Assembly: GCA_037102815.1 (NCBI GenBank)
Contig: BTPP01000004.1
Coordinates: forward strand, 3,720,001 to 3,784,000
From: Neurospora intermedia
Lineage: Eukaryota; Ascomycota; Sordariomycetes; Sordariales; Sordariaceae
DNA length: 64,000 nt
Direction: 5' to 3'
Shown: positions 1-9,849 of the stretch, one piece after another
Layout of the letters: the number at the start of each line of letters is the position of its first letter
Numbering within the stretch: the stretch's first letter is position 1
Notes under the pieces: model-generated
The model's database searches: none
What the model was told of the DNA's origin: nothing
What the model saw: only the letters and a program-made list of their open reading frames with translations
Made by a program: the position numbers and the translations under genes

Positions 1-699
1 AGAAACAAAAAGTATTCGAGCCAGGACCGCAAATACATGTCGCCCTAGTCGCCTGTTGGCCTTGCTCGAACGCGCCTGAACCGACCCTCTCCTCGGTCGC
101 TGCTTCTCCCCTGTCGCAATCGACTCGCTTAGTCCTCCTCTAACTCAAACCCACCTACCTGTGCCAACGGACCATACAATCACCGTTTGATACTGGTCCA
201 TTCTTTTAGCACACATTGCGCCTTGTCTTTCGGACGGAGCCGGCTTCATCTTTGGGCCTCCTGGTGCGTTGGCGACCCTGCCACCATATGCGCAACCCCG
301 CCTTTCGAACCGTCTATTGACCCGGCGACAATAGGAAGCACACCCGTCACACTCCAGGTCCCGCAACTCAGGGGATCGTCGCGACTACGCGCAGTCTATT
401 TCTGGCTCCAGAACAGCCAGACCTATCTCTAGTCAAGGAGTAATTGCAATCCGGCACAATGGCGCAAAATGGGTATGCCCGCCCTCTGCTATGCTTCTCC
501 CACTCCGCCCAACCACGCAAATCTCTCCTCTCCCACATGACATCTCGCTCCCGCTACTTGGTCAATTTCCCTAGTGGAGCTTCGCTTCATTACCTTGGCC
601 CATCTTCATTCCTTCCCCTGTTGGAAATCTAGCAGGGTCCGTGGACATTATGCTAACCTCGACCTAAACCACAGCAACATATACTCGAGGGAGCCGTTC
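1..699 (+). promoter_or_regulatory. Upstream region and probable 5' leader of the Cla4-like kinase, with a uORF
   Basis: No protein gene is supported here. The stretch is pyrimidine-rich, as fungal leaders are. An ATG at 459 opens a 57-codon upstream frame that stops at 632, 67 nt before the kinase start. If the transcript begins upstream of 459 and the leader is unspliced, this uORF would reduce initiation at the kinase ATG. The transcription start is not visible from sequence. Confidence 0.5.
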
Positions 700-3279
700 A
701 TGAACCCAGGCCCAGCGCCGCGACCTCCCACGGACAAGCCCCGCCTCGGCCTCACCCCCAACACCAATTCACCCGGGAACATCTCCAACCTTCCTGGGAA
801 CATGTCCAACCTGAGCCTCCGGTCGCCTGCCCCAGGGGTAACTAGTACATACAGCGGCTCGACCATCGCCCTCCCTATCCAACGACAAATGTCAAACAAC
901 GACGGCACCGGCGGCCTTGCCGTCATCAAGCAAGGTTGGGCCAGTGTCAAGGAGAGCAAGAACTTCATCAACCCTTGGAAGAACAAGTACCTGATCCTGC
1001 GAAAGGAGTCACTGGATTTCCACAAGGCCGAGAGCAGTAAGGTTGCCTATACCCTCTACCTCAAGGACGTTATCAATGTCGGCCGTGTGGAGGCCGCAGG
1101 AACCATTTTCGAGATCAAGAGGCAGTCTAGCGGTGCCTCCACGAGTCCCGGAGAGGAGGAAAATGGCATCAGGACCCTTCAGATCCGCGTGAAGGCCGAC
1201 GACGACCTTTATGAATGGATTGACTTTATTTACGCGCGCTGCCCAGGCATGGGCGGTGTCAGTAATCCTACCAACTTTTCGCATGCCGTTCACGTTGGAT
1301 TCGATCCCCAGACCGGCGAGTTCGTCGGCCTGCCTCCTGAGTGGTCGAAGCTGCTCAACTCTTCCGCCATTACCCAGGAAGACTACGAAAGGAACCCTCA
1401 AGCCGTCTTTGAAGTCCTCGATTTCTATTCCGATTTCAACAAGAATGGCGGCCAAGCGCCCACACCCAACTTTCCCGCTCCCCCATCGAACAGCGCACAG
1501 AGCAAGCAGCTCGGATACCCGAGCGGTGGAAACTCCGTCGCGCCGCCGCGCCCTACGCAGCCGTTGCAACAGCGCAACCCAAGCTCCAACTACCCATCCT
1601 CGCCGCAGCAGCAAGGTGGCGCCAGTTCTCGCTCATCACCCCCCGAGCAGCGCCAGCAGGCGTCGCCGAGCTACAACTCTGAGCGCGCGAGAGAGGAGCA
1701 AAGGCGCGAACTGGAGCGCCAGCAGAGAGAGATGGAGGAGCGGGATCGCCGGGATCAGGAAGCTTATAATGCGTCCCTTCCCAAGACAAAGACTCCTATG
1801 GCTCAGCAGGAGATTGGAGGGGGTGGTTATGGTGGTGCCGATCGCTTCAACCCAACACGCGCCGCTCCACCAGCACCCAAGGGCTTGCAGCAAGCACCGA
1901 GTCTCAAAGCTCAGAGACCTGCGCCTCCTCCACCAAGTTCCAGTTCGAGCCGCCCGCCCGTCGCACAGCAGTCCAGTTCCAGCTCACAGCGTGATCTTGC
2001 CCAGGCGCAGGCGCAGAGACGGGCCGAACAGCAGGCTCAGGCGCAACGGAACCAGAACCAGGCCCCGCCACGACCACCTCACCCATCGGCCAACCAGCCA
2101 TCCAAGATTCCTACGACCGTCAAGCCGCTTAACGTGGGCCCGAAGCAGCCTCAAGATGGCGTCAAGGCTGCTGAAGCAGCCCTTACGTCTAAGCCGGCTG
2201 CCTCTGAGCGTTCCAAGGATGTTCGCATGTCGACCATGTCGGAGAAGGAGGTTATGCAGAAGCTCAGGGAAGTTGTGTCTCACGAAGACCCCGAAGCCAA
2301 GTATTCCAAGCAGAAGAAGATCGGACAGGGTGCCTCTGGCTCCGTGTATGTCGCCAAGATCAGGGAGAGACCCGGCCAGGATCCCAACGTTGCCAGAAGA
2401 CGCGGCCAGGTTGCGATCAAGCAGATGGATCTCGCGCACCAGCCGCGCAAGGAGTTGATCGTGAACGAGATCATGGTCATGAAGGACAGCAGTCACCCCA
2501 ACATTGTCAACTTTGTCGAAGCTTTCCTGAAGAATAAGGACTCGGAACTCTGGGTCGTCATGGAGTACATGGAGGGTGGTGCGTTGACTGATGTCATTGA
2601 GAATAACCCCGTTATCACGGAGGAGCAGATTTCTACCATCTGCTTGGAGGTGAGTTGCCGTGCAGGCCTAATTCTGAGAGTGATACGATCATTTACTGAC
2701 TGGAACTTGTACAGACATGCCGCGGTCTGCAACATCTCCATGAAAGGAACATTATCCATCGTGACATCAAGAGTGACAACGTCCTCTTGGATGCCCGTGG
2801 CAATGTCAAGATTAGTAAGTTTCTCTCTACAATACGTCCTCATTTACGCTCAACTAACTCTGTAATTAGCCGATTTCGGTTTCTGCGCCAAGTTGACCGA
2901 AGCCAAGTCCAAGCGCGCCACCATGGTCGGCACGCCCTACTGGATGGCGCCCGAGGTCGTCAAGCAGAAGGAGTACGGCCCCAAGGTCGATATCTGGTCG
3001 CTCGGTATCATGGCCATTGAGTTGATCGAGTCGGAGCCTCCTTACCTGAACGAGGAGCCGCTTAAGGCCCTCTACCTCATCGCCACCAACGGTACCCCCA
3101 GGCTGAAGAAACCCGAGAAGCTCAGTAAGGAGCTGAAAGCTTTCTTGTCGGTGTGTCTCTGCGTGGATGTCAAGAGCCGTGCGTCGGCGGATGAGCTTAT
3201 CGAGCACGATTTCTTGAAGCATGGATGTCCCTTGAGCAGCTTGGCGGAGCTGCTTGCCTTCAAGAGGTCCGCGAAATAA
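700..3279 (+). CDS. cla4: Cla4-type p21-activated protein kinase (PH-CRIB-kinase)
   Basis: Exons 700-2649, 2715-2814 and 2870-3279 join in frame to 819 residues. A PH domain begins near residue 72 ([14 protein letters not shown]), followed by a Cdc42/Rac-binding CRIB motif near 189 ([17 protein letters not shown]), a long Pro/Gln/Ser-rich linker, and a kinase domain from about 534. The kinase keeps its glycine loop ([12 protein letters not shown]), Lys-574, HRDIKSDN (Asp-667), DFG (685-687) and [11 protein letters not shown] plus CRIB plus a C-terminal kinase distinguishes Cla4 from Ste20-type PAKs, which lack the PH domain. Family members act under Cdc42 in polarity, septation and cytokinesis at the cell cortex. 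The start at 700 is chosen because the PH domain follows and the frame upstream reads as leader-like sequence; an in-frame upstream extension to 574 is possible. The two introns interrupt the kinase domain around HRD and just before DFG. Confidence 0.95.
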
Positions 3280-4062
3280 AGGGTTGTTGATGAGATGAAA
3301 GAGGCAGTGATGATAGGTGATGGATGGGGGTGGATGGTTAGGGAGTCTTTTTAGCTAGAAGCAAGCTACCTTTGCATGAAAGAAACCTGAAAGGGACGTT
3401 TTAATACTGATGGATACCTAGGCAGGGTGGTAGGGTGAAGAGGATGGGTGGACGGGTGGGTTCATCGTCGTTTGGGTCTGGAAATTTTGTCAAAGAAAGA
3501 AAGAAAGAAGAAGAGCAAGCGGTGATATACAACATGATGTACGGGTTTTGGATCTTCTCTCCGATGGAGTTTCGAAGTGTTACTATGCGCGTACGATACC
3601 CTTATGGCAACTTAAGTAGGCATGTGTCGTCCTTGTGGAAATGTGGCTGGGAAGGAAGTGGGCGAAGGACTAAAGAGTTAGAAATGAAAATCGATGTAGA
3701 ACATGTGTGGTTTAACAATTGCGCTTCTCGTCTTCTACATATCGTCCTTCATAACCACTATCATGTACGAAAATCGTATTGTATTAGGCGCTACATCCTC
3801 CCCATTCATACAAGTGTGGAAGGTGGCCCGTGCGCCCTTGGACCTTGCTATTTGAGAGAACCTCAAAACGCGGTTGTCCTGACAACAAAAAACAAACGAT
3901 CATCAACGAATCAGGAGGAGTATGAGTTGCGATGCACGGGTCAAAGAACCTTGACGGTGTCGTTGTATGAGAATTAATCGTCAATACAATCGCATGCACT
4001 TCTCTCGTTCTTTTTTTTTTTTTCTGGTCGATTGCAACGCTCCCGATGAGTAAGATGCAAAG
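3280..4062. other. Intergenic: 3' end of Cla4-like gene and promoter of haspin-like gene
   Basis: No coding frame is supported. The stretch holds a short AAAG/AAG-rich tract near 3494-3516 and a poly-T run just before 4025. Both flanking genes are on the plus strand. Confidence 0.5.
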
Positions 4063-6117
4063 ATGTCGAAACTTGCAACCAAAACAAAGGTCCGCAAGTA
4101 CGGAAAGCCAACCACGAAGAGCAGGGCAGAACTGCTTTTCGCGGAACTGCCCAAGACTCCGGTGAAACAGCCACGCCGAGAGCCCATACCACAGATTCTG
4201 GAGCCGAGACCATTGCAGATTTCGGAGCCCGAAATCTTGGAGCCCAATCCGACTTGCCATGAGCACCACGAGTCGAGACCAGCCCCAGAACCGGAACCGA
4301 TGTCCGATGAGGACGATGTTCATGATGTTACAGAACACTTCGACTCGATATTGCTTGATGAAGATGACGATCACCAAGATGCGCCTTATGCATCTACGCC
4401 GCGACCTTCAATAGGCAGTTATACGAGTTACAATACTTCCATACAACCACCACCACCACCACCGCCTAGGACATCACTGTCATCACAATCTCCACGCCTT
4501 TCTCCATTCAGAAAACTTGCATCTCCATCACAACCAAGTCCAGCAACTAACCGCCACCCACAACAATTCCCCCTCAAATCCCCACGAGTCCGCCAACTTA
4601 TCCAAGAAGCCAACCCTCGTTTACACCACCAAGACCAAGCCCACCAAGAACAACAAGAATACTCCTTCTACGATACCTCCTCCTTCCACACCCTTTCCTG
4701 GTCCGACATCTGCGGTCCCCCCTCGCCCCTCAACTCCATCACAAAAATAGCCGAAGCCTCCTACGCCGAAGTCTACCGCATCACCAACCCTCGCGGGACG
4801 TCCATCATCAAGGTGATCCGGTTGCAATCACCCATCAGACCGCAAACCAAAGCCCAGATCAAGTCCGGGTTGGTGGACGAAGAGCCCCATGCCGAATCGG
4901 ACCTGCAAGGCGAATTGAAAATCAGTGAATGGCTAGCCGACATCCCCGGGTTCGTTATCTACAAGGAGCGGTTCATTGTCGAAGGCAAAGGAACAAAGGA
5001 GTTGTTGGAGACGCATCAGGTGTTTCAGAGGAAGATGAAGAGGAAGGACCCCGGAAGGGCGCAATTCTATCCGTCTCCGAGTCGGTATCTAGAGGGCACG
5101 AGGTTTCTGGTGGTGGAGTTGGGAGACGCCGGCACGGCGTTGGAGGATTTCATGGTGGAAGTGAAAACGGGGGCGGAGGATATCTTGTGGGATGTCTTTC
5201 TGAGTACGGCGGTGGCGATGGCGAGGGCGGAGGGGATGGTGAGGTTTGAGCATCGGGATTTGCACGAGGGGAATTTGTGTGTGAGAAGGGTCAGGGGTGC
5301 GCGGCAGAAGAAGCCGGTCGAGGGGGATGATGAGACGACGGGAGGAGGAGGAGGAGGAGGAGTCAAGTTCGGTTGGTCAGGATTGGAGGTCACCATTCTG
5401 GACTATGGTCTTTCAAGGGCTACGGATCCAGACACGATCGGGCCTGATGTAGAATCATGTTTGACATCACCTATCGGACGGAAGACTACGACCGACAGAG
5501 AAGTCAAAGAGGAAGCAGTCGTCTTCTACGACCTGGAAAAAGACCCGGCAATGTTCACTTCGACGCACGCGCCTCAGTGCGACATCTACCGACTCATGCG
5601 CGCCCACCTCCTCGACAACACGCCAGAAGGAAAACCGATCTCTTGGGCGGGATATTACCCGTACACTAATGTCCTATGGCTGTCATACATCTACAGTTAC
5701 CTCTGTCAACACTTCAAAGGGGATAAACGCGAGCTGAAAGCGTGGAAGGAGGAAACAGAGGAGATGTGGAGGTACCTGGACCCAGAGCAAGTGGATGATG
5801 TGCGGCAAGAAGGGAGCATTGGTTTCGGTGCGGCGGGGGATGTGGTGGTCTTTGCGGTGGAGAAGGGCTGGATCACAGAGGAACAGGTGATGGATGTTGG
5901 GGACAGGAGTACGATTTTGTTTGAGGAATCGCGGCTTGGAGTCCCGCCTATAGAGGGAATGAAGAGTGAAGGCCAAAGTGCGATTGCTGAGAGTGTGGAA
6001 AATCAGCAGGCCAGTGAGAGAACTGAGTCACGGAATGAGAGTGAAGAGGACGATCAGATTCGCCGCCATCCTAAGAGGAGGCGGACGAGGAGGAAATACG
6101 TCGACGAGGATGAGTAG
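4063..6117 (+). CDS. Haspin-like serine/threonine protein kinase
   Basis: An uninterrupted 684-codon frame. The N-terminal third is disordered, basic then proline-rich. The kinase domain begins near residue 215 (LSWSDICG, then KIAEASYAEVYRI), a haspin-style glycine loop. The catalytic loop is HRDLHEGNLCVRR (His-397, Asp-399) and the metal-binding motif is LDYGLSRA (Asp-447), i.e. DYG where canonical kinases have DFG; haspins typically have DYT or a similar variant. A Gly-rich insert encoded by GGA repeats lies between the two motifs. Known haspins phosphorylate histone H3 Thr-3 at mitotic centromeres and help recruit the chromosomal passenger complex; that role is inferred here from family. 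The C-terminus is acidic then basic, possibly a nuclear localisation signal (RRHPKRRRTRRK). Confidence 0.88.
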   Translation: MSKLATKTKVRKYGKPTTKSRAELLFAELPKTPVKQPRREPIPQILEPRPLQISEPEILEPNPTCHEHHESRPAPEPEPMSDEDDVHDVTEHFDSILLDEDDDHQDAPYASTPRPSIGSYTSYNTSIQPPPPPPPRTSLSSQSPRLSPFRKLASPSQPSPATNRHPQQFPLKSPRVRQLIQEANPRLHHQDQAHQEQQEYSFYDTSSFHTLSWSDICGPPSPLNSITKIAEASYAEVYRITNPRGTSIIKVIRLQSPIRPQTKAQIKSGLVDEEPHAESDLQGELKISEWLADIPGFVIYKERFIVEGKGTKELLETHQVFQRKMKRKDPGRAQFYPSPSRYLEGTRFLVVELGDAGTALEDFMVEVKTGAEDILWDVFLSTAVAMARAEGMVRFEHRDLHEGNLCVRRVRGARQKKPVEGDDETTGGGGGGGVKFGWSGLEVTILDYGLSRATDPDTIGPDVESCLTSPIGRKTTTDREVKEEAVVFYDLEKDPAMFTSTHAPQCDIYRLMRAHLLDNTPEGKPISWAGYYPYTNVLWLSYIYSYLCQHFKGDKRELKAWKEETEEMWRYLDPEQVDDVRQEGSIGFGAAGDVVVFAVEKGWITEEQVMDVGDRSTILFEESRLGVPPIEGMKSEGQSAIAESVENQQASERTESRNESEEDDQIRRHPKRRRTRRKYVDEDE

Positions 6118-6301
6118 CATATGATTAACGAACGAGCATAGCATAGCGTTTGGTAATGTAATTCTTTTATCGTTTATATTCACATTGAAAAATACTCCAG
6201 GTTGCCGGTCGTCTTCACTGTGTCTTCCTTCCCTCGGTCTTAAGATCATCATCACCACGACAAGCTTGACCATCGTCCCACATTCTTCATTCCGCTTCTT
6301 T

Positions 6302-6985
6302 TAGTCCTCTTCCTCCTCGTCCTCGTCAAGCTCAACCGAATCCCACTCCAAGCGACACGTCACATCAGCAGGATCTCCGATATCAGGGCTTCCTCATTTG
6401 CCATCAGGAGCCTGTTTTTAACACCTTCTACAGCCGGTTTTCTTCTAGGGGAGAGGATGCTTGTTATAGCTAGCATACACGAACCCTTCCTAAAGGTGGT
6501 CCTTCTTGCGGTTCTCTGGCGTATCCATGAACCATAAAAATTGAAGTTCCAGTAAACCCGCACCTTGGAGCAGGAGTCGATCACAAGGCTTTCTGCGAAC
6601 GACTTTGAGACATTTGTGACGGGGAGGTTGCAGAACATTGCGAACTTTATTTACCCTAATAAGAGCAACAGTTTTTTCTATTGTTGTCGTCAAAAGCGTC
6701 GCCGCAGCGCCTACAGATAGATCTAAGCGTGAAATGGCGCCTTTCGATTCACACCGTGATTACTGGGTATGCTTGAGTATAGATACACCGTTAAGAATAA
6801 GCAATCACTAATCTGGTCTCGAATACCGTCCGGCTTGATGCTAAGTGCGAGCATAACGGCACGAAGACTGGTTCCGTCGGCCAGGGCAATTTGCCTCTGC
6901 GAGCTTCTCGTCCTTAGATCTGTTTTACATGGCACCTGAAGAGGTATGAGGAGGTACTTTAATGGTGAAAGATAAGGAAAAAGGC
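6302..6985 (-). pseudogene. Decayed duplicate of the neighbouring Cys/His-rich protein gene
   Basis: The minus strand aligns along its length with the intact gene at 7487-8083. Shared stretches include the start region with GACGAGAAGCTCGCAGAGGC (about 6896-6915; live gene GGCGAGAAGCTCATAGAGGC), a block near 6650-6685 matching the CxECG-to-intron-donor region, and the peptide MDTPENRKKDHL, which corresponds to MDSEENRRNPDL in the live gene. The end is an acidic tail with a stop near 6302. No single frame runs through: stops and frame shifts interrupt the copy between these islands, and both the Cys/His ligands and the region after MDTPENR are lost. Many differences are C-to-T or G-to-A, as RIP leaves, with indels and transversions added, so the duplication looks old. 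I cannot exclude a short expressed remnant. Confidence 0.75.
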
Positions 6986-7144
6986 TAAGTCCAAGGGGGG
7001 TTCTGGATAGCTGGAAGAGCAGGTAGCTATATTCCGAAGAGATGGTATCAGAGGGGAAAAAAAACGGGAAAGACGACCTAGGAGAAATTCTATTCTGCAC
7101 TTGGTAGACTGGGCCCTCCTTTGGGATATTATCATCATGCTGTC

Positions 7145-7465
7145 AGTGTTGTTGGTTTGGTTCCTCGATTATGTGTTGAATAGTGGAGCTTTGGAGCTCT
7201 TATTATCCTTTAAGAAGAGGAACTGTTCTTTGTGTAAAGCGATAGGGATATGTATTGGTACGGGTTTATGACGCTAATACAGAAGCCTCTGATGGGAATC
7301 CTCCAATGCCTCCCTCGATTTCCTTCAAGGCCTTCAAAATTGGATAATAAAAGCCTGTATAACGAAATCCTTTATAGAGGGCTAAAATATTTTATACACC
7401 TAGTAAAGCTTTTTTGTACGAGACTAACAAACATACCAGTGCTGGATTGTGTGGTATCGCCTGGC
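7145..7465 (-). repeat. Dispersed repeat, copy C (inverted relative to copies A and B)
   Basis: Read on the minus strand this interval matches copy A (8940-9310) and copy B (38600-38985). Shared blocks are a GGTATGTTTGTTAG-type box followed by a GTAC word, a TTTTGAAGGCCTTGAAGG block, and TAATAAGAGCTCCA (copy A: TAATGAGAGCTCCA). Differences are dominated by C/T and G/A exchanges and the interval is AT-rich. It ends about 20 bases from the stop codon of the gene at 7487. Its class is not recognised: no terminal repeats or transposase were seen. Confidence 0.7.
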
Positions 7466-7486
7466 TTGTTTGCCGTTGCTATCGCT

Positions 7487-8083
7487 TTACTCATCCTCCT
7501 TTTGCTCTTCATTATCCTCCCCTTCGTCCTTCTCACCCGCCGAATTATCAACATCAAACCTTCCTCTTTTGCCGTCGACAGCCCGGTGGTAACCCAATTG
7601 ACACCCTTCTGCCTCATCGGCTCGCTTGTTGCAGCATGGATAAACGAATCCCCCGAGGAGGTCAGGATTACGACGGTTCTCTTCCGAATCCATATAGCCA
7701 TGGCAATCCTCGTTCCAGTCATCCCATGTGGACGAATCCTCGTCATATTCCATTTCCTCTATTCGCCGGTTAGCTACCTGCCCAAAGGGAGAGGCAGAAG
7801 CCGCACACTTACCTGAGTGGTAGCGGCATTCCTTCTCATTGTCGTCTTCCTCAAAAGCCTGGCCACATTCAACGCAGATATGAACGGGAGACGTCGCTTT
7901 CCGTTTGGAGCCAGAACTTCCTCCCTTGGCCGCGTTGAACTTGTTCAGTTCATAAAAATGCTTGCTGATGAGTTCTGCAACCTCACGCTCAGCGCAAAGG
8001 CCGCGCAGAACTGCGCGGAGAGTGGACTCATCCGCCGAGGCAATTGCCTCTATGAGCTTCTCGCCCTTCAAATTTGCCTCCAT
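7487..8083 (-). CDS. Small Cys/His-rich zinc-binding-like fungal protein
   Basis: Preferred model: exons 7813-8083 and 7487-7758 (minus), 180 residues. The 54-nt intron 7759-7812 has a GTAAGT donor, a GCTAAC branch point and a TAG acceptor; because 54 is a multiple of three, the unspliced frame is also open (198 residues). Splicing places ECRYH next to EMEYDEDSSTWDDW, which reads better as a domain. The protein has an N-terminal helical segment, then CVECG, CRYH, DCHG, YPCCNK and CQLGYH, a spaced Cys/His array that could bind zinc, and an acidic C-terminus. I recall similar fungal proteins but can assign no function. The frame is open for about 14 codons upstream of the ATG at 8083, preceded by a CTGCAG that could be an acceptor, so a 5' exon is possible. 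A decayed duplicate lies 0.5 kb away. Confidence 0.75.
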   Translation of the reverse strand: MEANLKGEKLIEAIASADESTLRAVLRGLCAEREVAELISKHFYELNKFNAAKGGSSGSKRKATSPVHICVECGQAFEEDDNEKECRYHSGKCAASASPFGQVANRRIEEMEYDEDSSTWDDWNEDCHGYMDSEENRRNPDLLGGFVYPCCNKRADEAEGCQLGYHRAVDGKRGRFDVDNSAGEKDEGEDNEEQKEDE

Positions 8084-8119
8084 GACTGCTTGGGGAGTTT
8101 TGGTGAAGACGATTCTGCA

Positions 8120-8935
8120 GTCAACAAGATATCAGAAGGACTGAATGTCAGAGGCGTTATAGGGTTGCAGGAAGGGTATGCAGGTCAGTGACGGAGTGAC
8201 GGAGGGGTGAGGTACAAGGAAGAAAAGGGGAAGGAGTTCGAAAGAACCAGATGGAAATTTCATTCATGCTCAGAGTAACCTGGCCCCACTAGATTCTAGA
8301 ACAAAAGCGGTAGTTGGAGTGATTGTAAATTGACACTGTCGGCTCGCGAGTTGCAGCGCAAAACGAGGTGGTTGATACGAAAGATAGTCGTTGGCTGCCA
8401 TAATTTGTTGGGAGGCTTTTGGAAAGTTGTTAGCCCGGTTTATCTTGCTAGTCACAGGAAGGTATAACAACACGTTGTAAAAAGCAAAGACCGCGCTTCC
8501 ATATTCCGTGGAACTCGCTCAGGCTTCAGAATACTCGTGGAAAAGATGGCCCCAAGAACTTGACCGTGCCGTAAGAGGCGCCGAAGAAGGGCCATACTCG
8601 TTTGTATGGCCCTTTGGTGAGATTCTGAGATTTTTACTGAGGATGGAGTGGTCAAGGTTAGAGTTCATAAAAAGAGCAAACGGGATTGTCACGGAAAAAA
8701 GCGTTTGTCAATCGGAGGTGTACGACATTTTCTGGATGAGAAGTAGAAGACAAAGCCATACCATATGTCCCGTTCAATGTAGGCTTTCTACACCGTTACA
8801 GCTGTTTGTTGTCGTTGTTGACTTCCTGGTTCAGTTTATTGGTTCCTCGTTTTTGAGCAGCAGTTGAAGTATGATTATCGAACATACTACCTTTGACGGA
8901 GTAGCCATATGAGACAGGGCTTTATTTGATCTCTC
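8120..8935. other. Intergenic stretch between the Cys/His-rich gene and repeat copy A
   Basis: Upstream side of the minus-strand gene. A 119-codon plus-strand frame (8508-8867) has no recognisable motif and atypical composition and is not called. Otherwise nothing is seen. Confidence 0.4.
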
Positions 8936-8939
8936 GAAG

Positions 8940-9310
8940 TAGGCTCTTGACCCTTTCCACACTACAATCTAACTTTGGCTTGTTTGTTAGTGTGGTACAG
9001 AAAACGCCCAATTCCACTCTAGAGCTACCAAATGCAGGAAAAGCGTTCGATTTCCAAACAGACGGGTACTGAAAGGGGACTACCCTCTTATATCTTCCAC
9101 TCTCGGGGGTCCTGAAGGAGACGGAGAGAGGCATAAGAAGGCTTCTGTGGCGTTTTCCACTCCGGCCATTGTCCCATGACGCTTCAAACGGAGGCCAGTT
9201 TCTCTCTTTAAAGGCTAATGAGAGCTCCAGAATTCCCCTGCTCAAGCCATGGCCGAAGAATCAAAGTAACAAACAAACCAGCATTGACTTGTACTTACAA
9301 GTAGTATCAT
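8940..9310 (+). repeat. Dispersed repeat, copy A
   Basis: The interval matches copy B at 38600-38985 in the same orientation and copy C at 7145-7465 in inverse orientation. Shared words with B include CTTGTTTGTTAG versus TTTGTTTGTCAG, AAAAGCGTTCG (identical), GAAGGAGACGGAGA versus GAGGGAGATGGAGA, TGTGGCGTTTTCCA versus TGTGGCATTCCAAA, and AACCAGCATTG (identical) near the end. It is less AT-rich than copy C and probably the least altered. A minus-strand frame (8922-9245) resembles the one in copy B (for instance TNKPKLDC versus TNKPGLCC), which suggests a once-coding origin, but the family is unknown. Confidence 0.75.
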
Positions 9311-9849
9311 TCTCGCAAAGACCATACGCGTTCAAGGCACCGCAAAATGCTCAATAGTGGTGGTGAGCTGCCGATTGGAGAGTCAGGACCACGATGACTC
9401 AACCCGATACTCGGATTACAGACCAAAAGCAACCGCAAGAGAACCAACAATGCGAACCTTCCCTAAGAAGTGTTAGTTGCGCCACTTTATCGATTCATGT
9501 GCACTCTATTCAACATCCTTCCTTAGGCAGACGCCCAGGTGGTGGATGGCCTCACCAAGAAGGACTTAATTCATTTGTTTCGCACTGAATTTGTAAATGG
9601 TTGAGGATTTCTGTCAACGAACGTGAGCTAGCATAATCTCAAGCGTTGGGTGACTTTGGAGGTTTCCTAGTACTTTTCGTCAGTTAGCTTGACCGAATTG
9701 ATGCTCGAGGCTCGAGTACCATACTCTAGCCCAATTTTCATCCCATGGCATATATGACACGCTTCGTGTAAACCAGCCAGTCTATTTTCGATTCCCCCCT
9801 TCTCGAACTTTTGCCTATCCTGTCCTGTCCGATGAGCATGTCCTCCATT
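9311..9849. other. Intergenic, downstream of the prephenate dehydratase gene
   Basis: Nothing coding is recognised. The 3' UTR of the minus-strand gene at 9850 should lie in its right half. Confidence 0.4.

Noticed and set aside
1211-2458. 415-codon frame overlapping the Cla4-like linker region in another frame
   Set aside because: Arg/Ser/Pro-rich shadow of the Pro/Gln-rich linker; no independent start context or motif.
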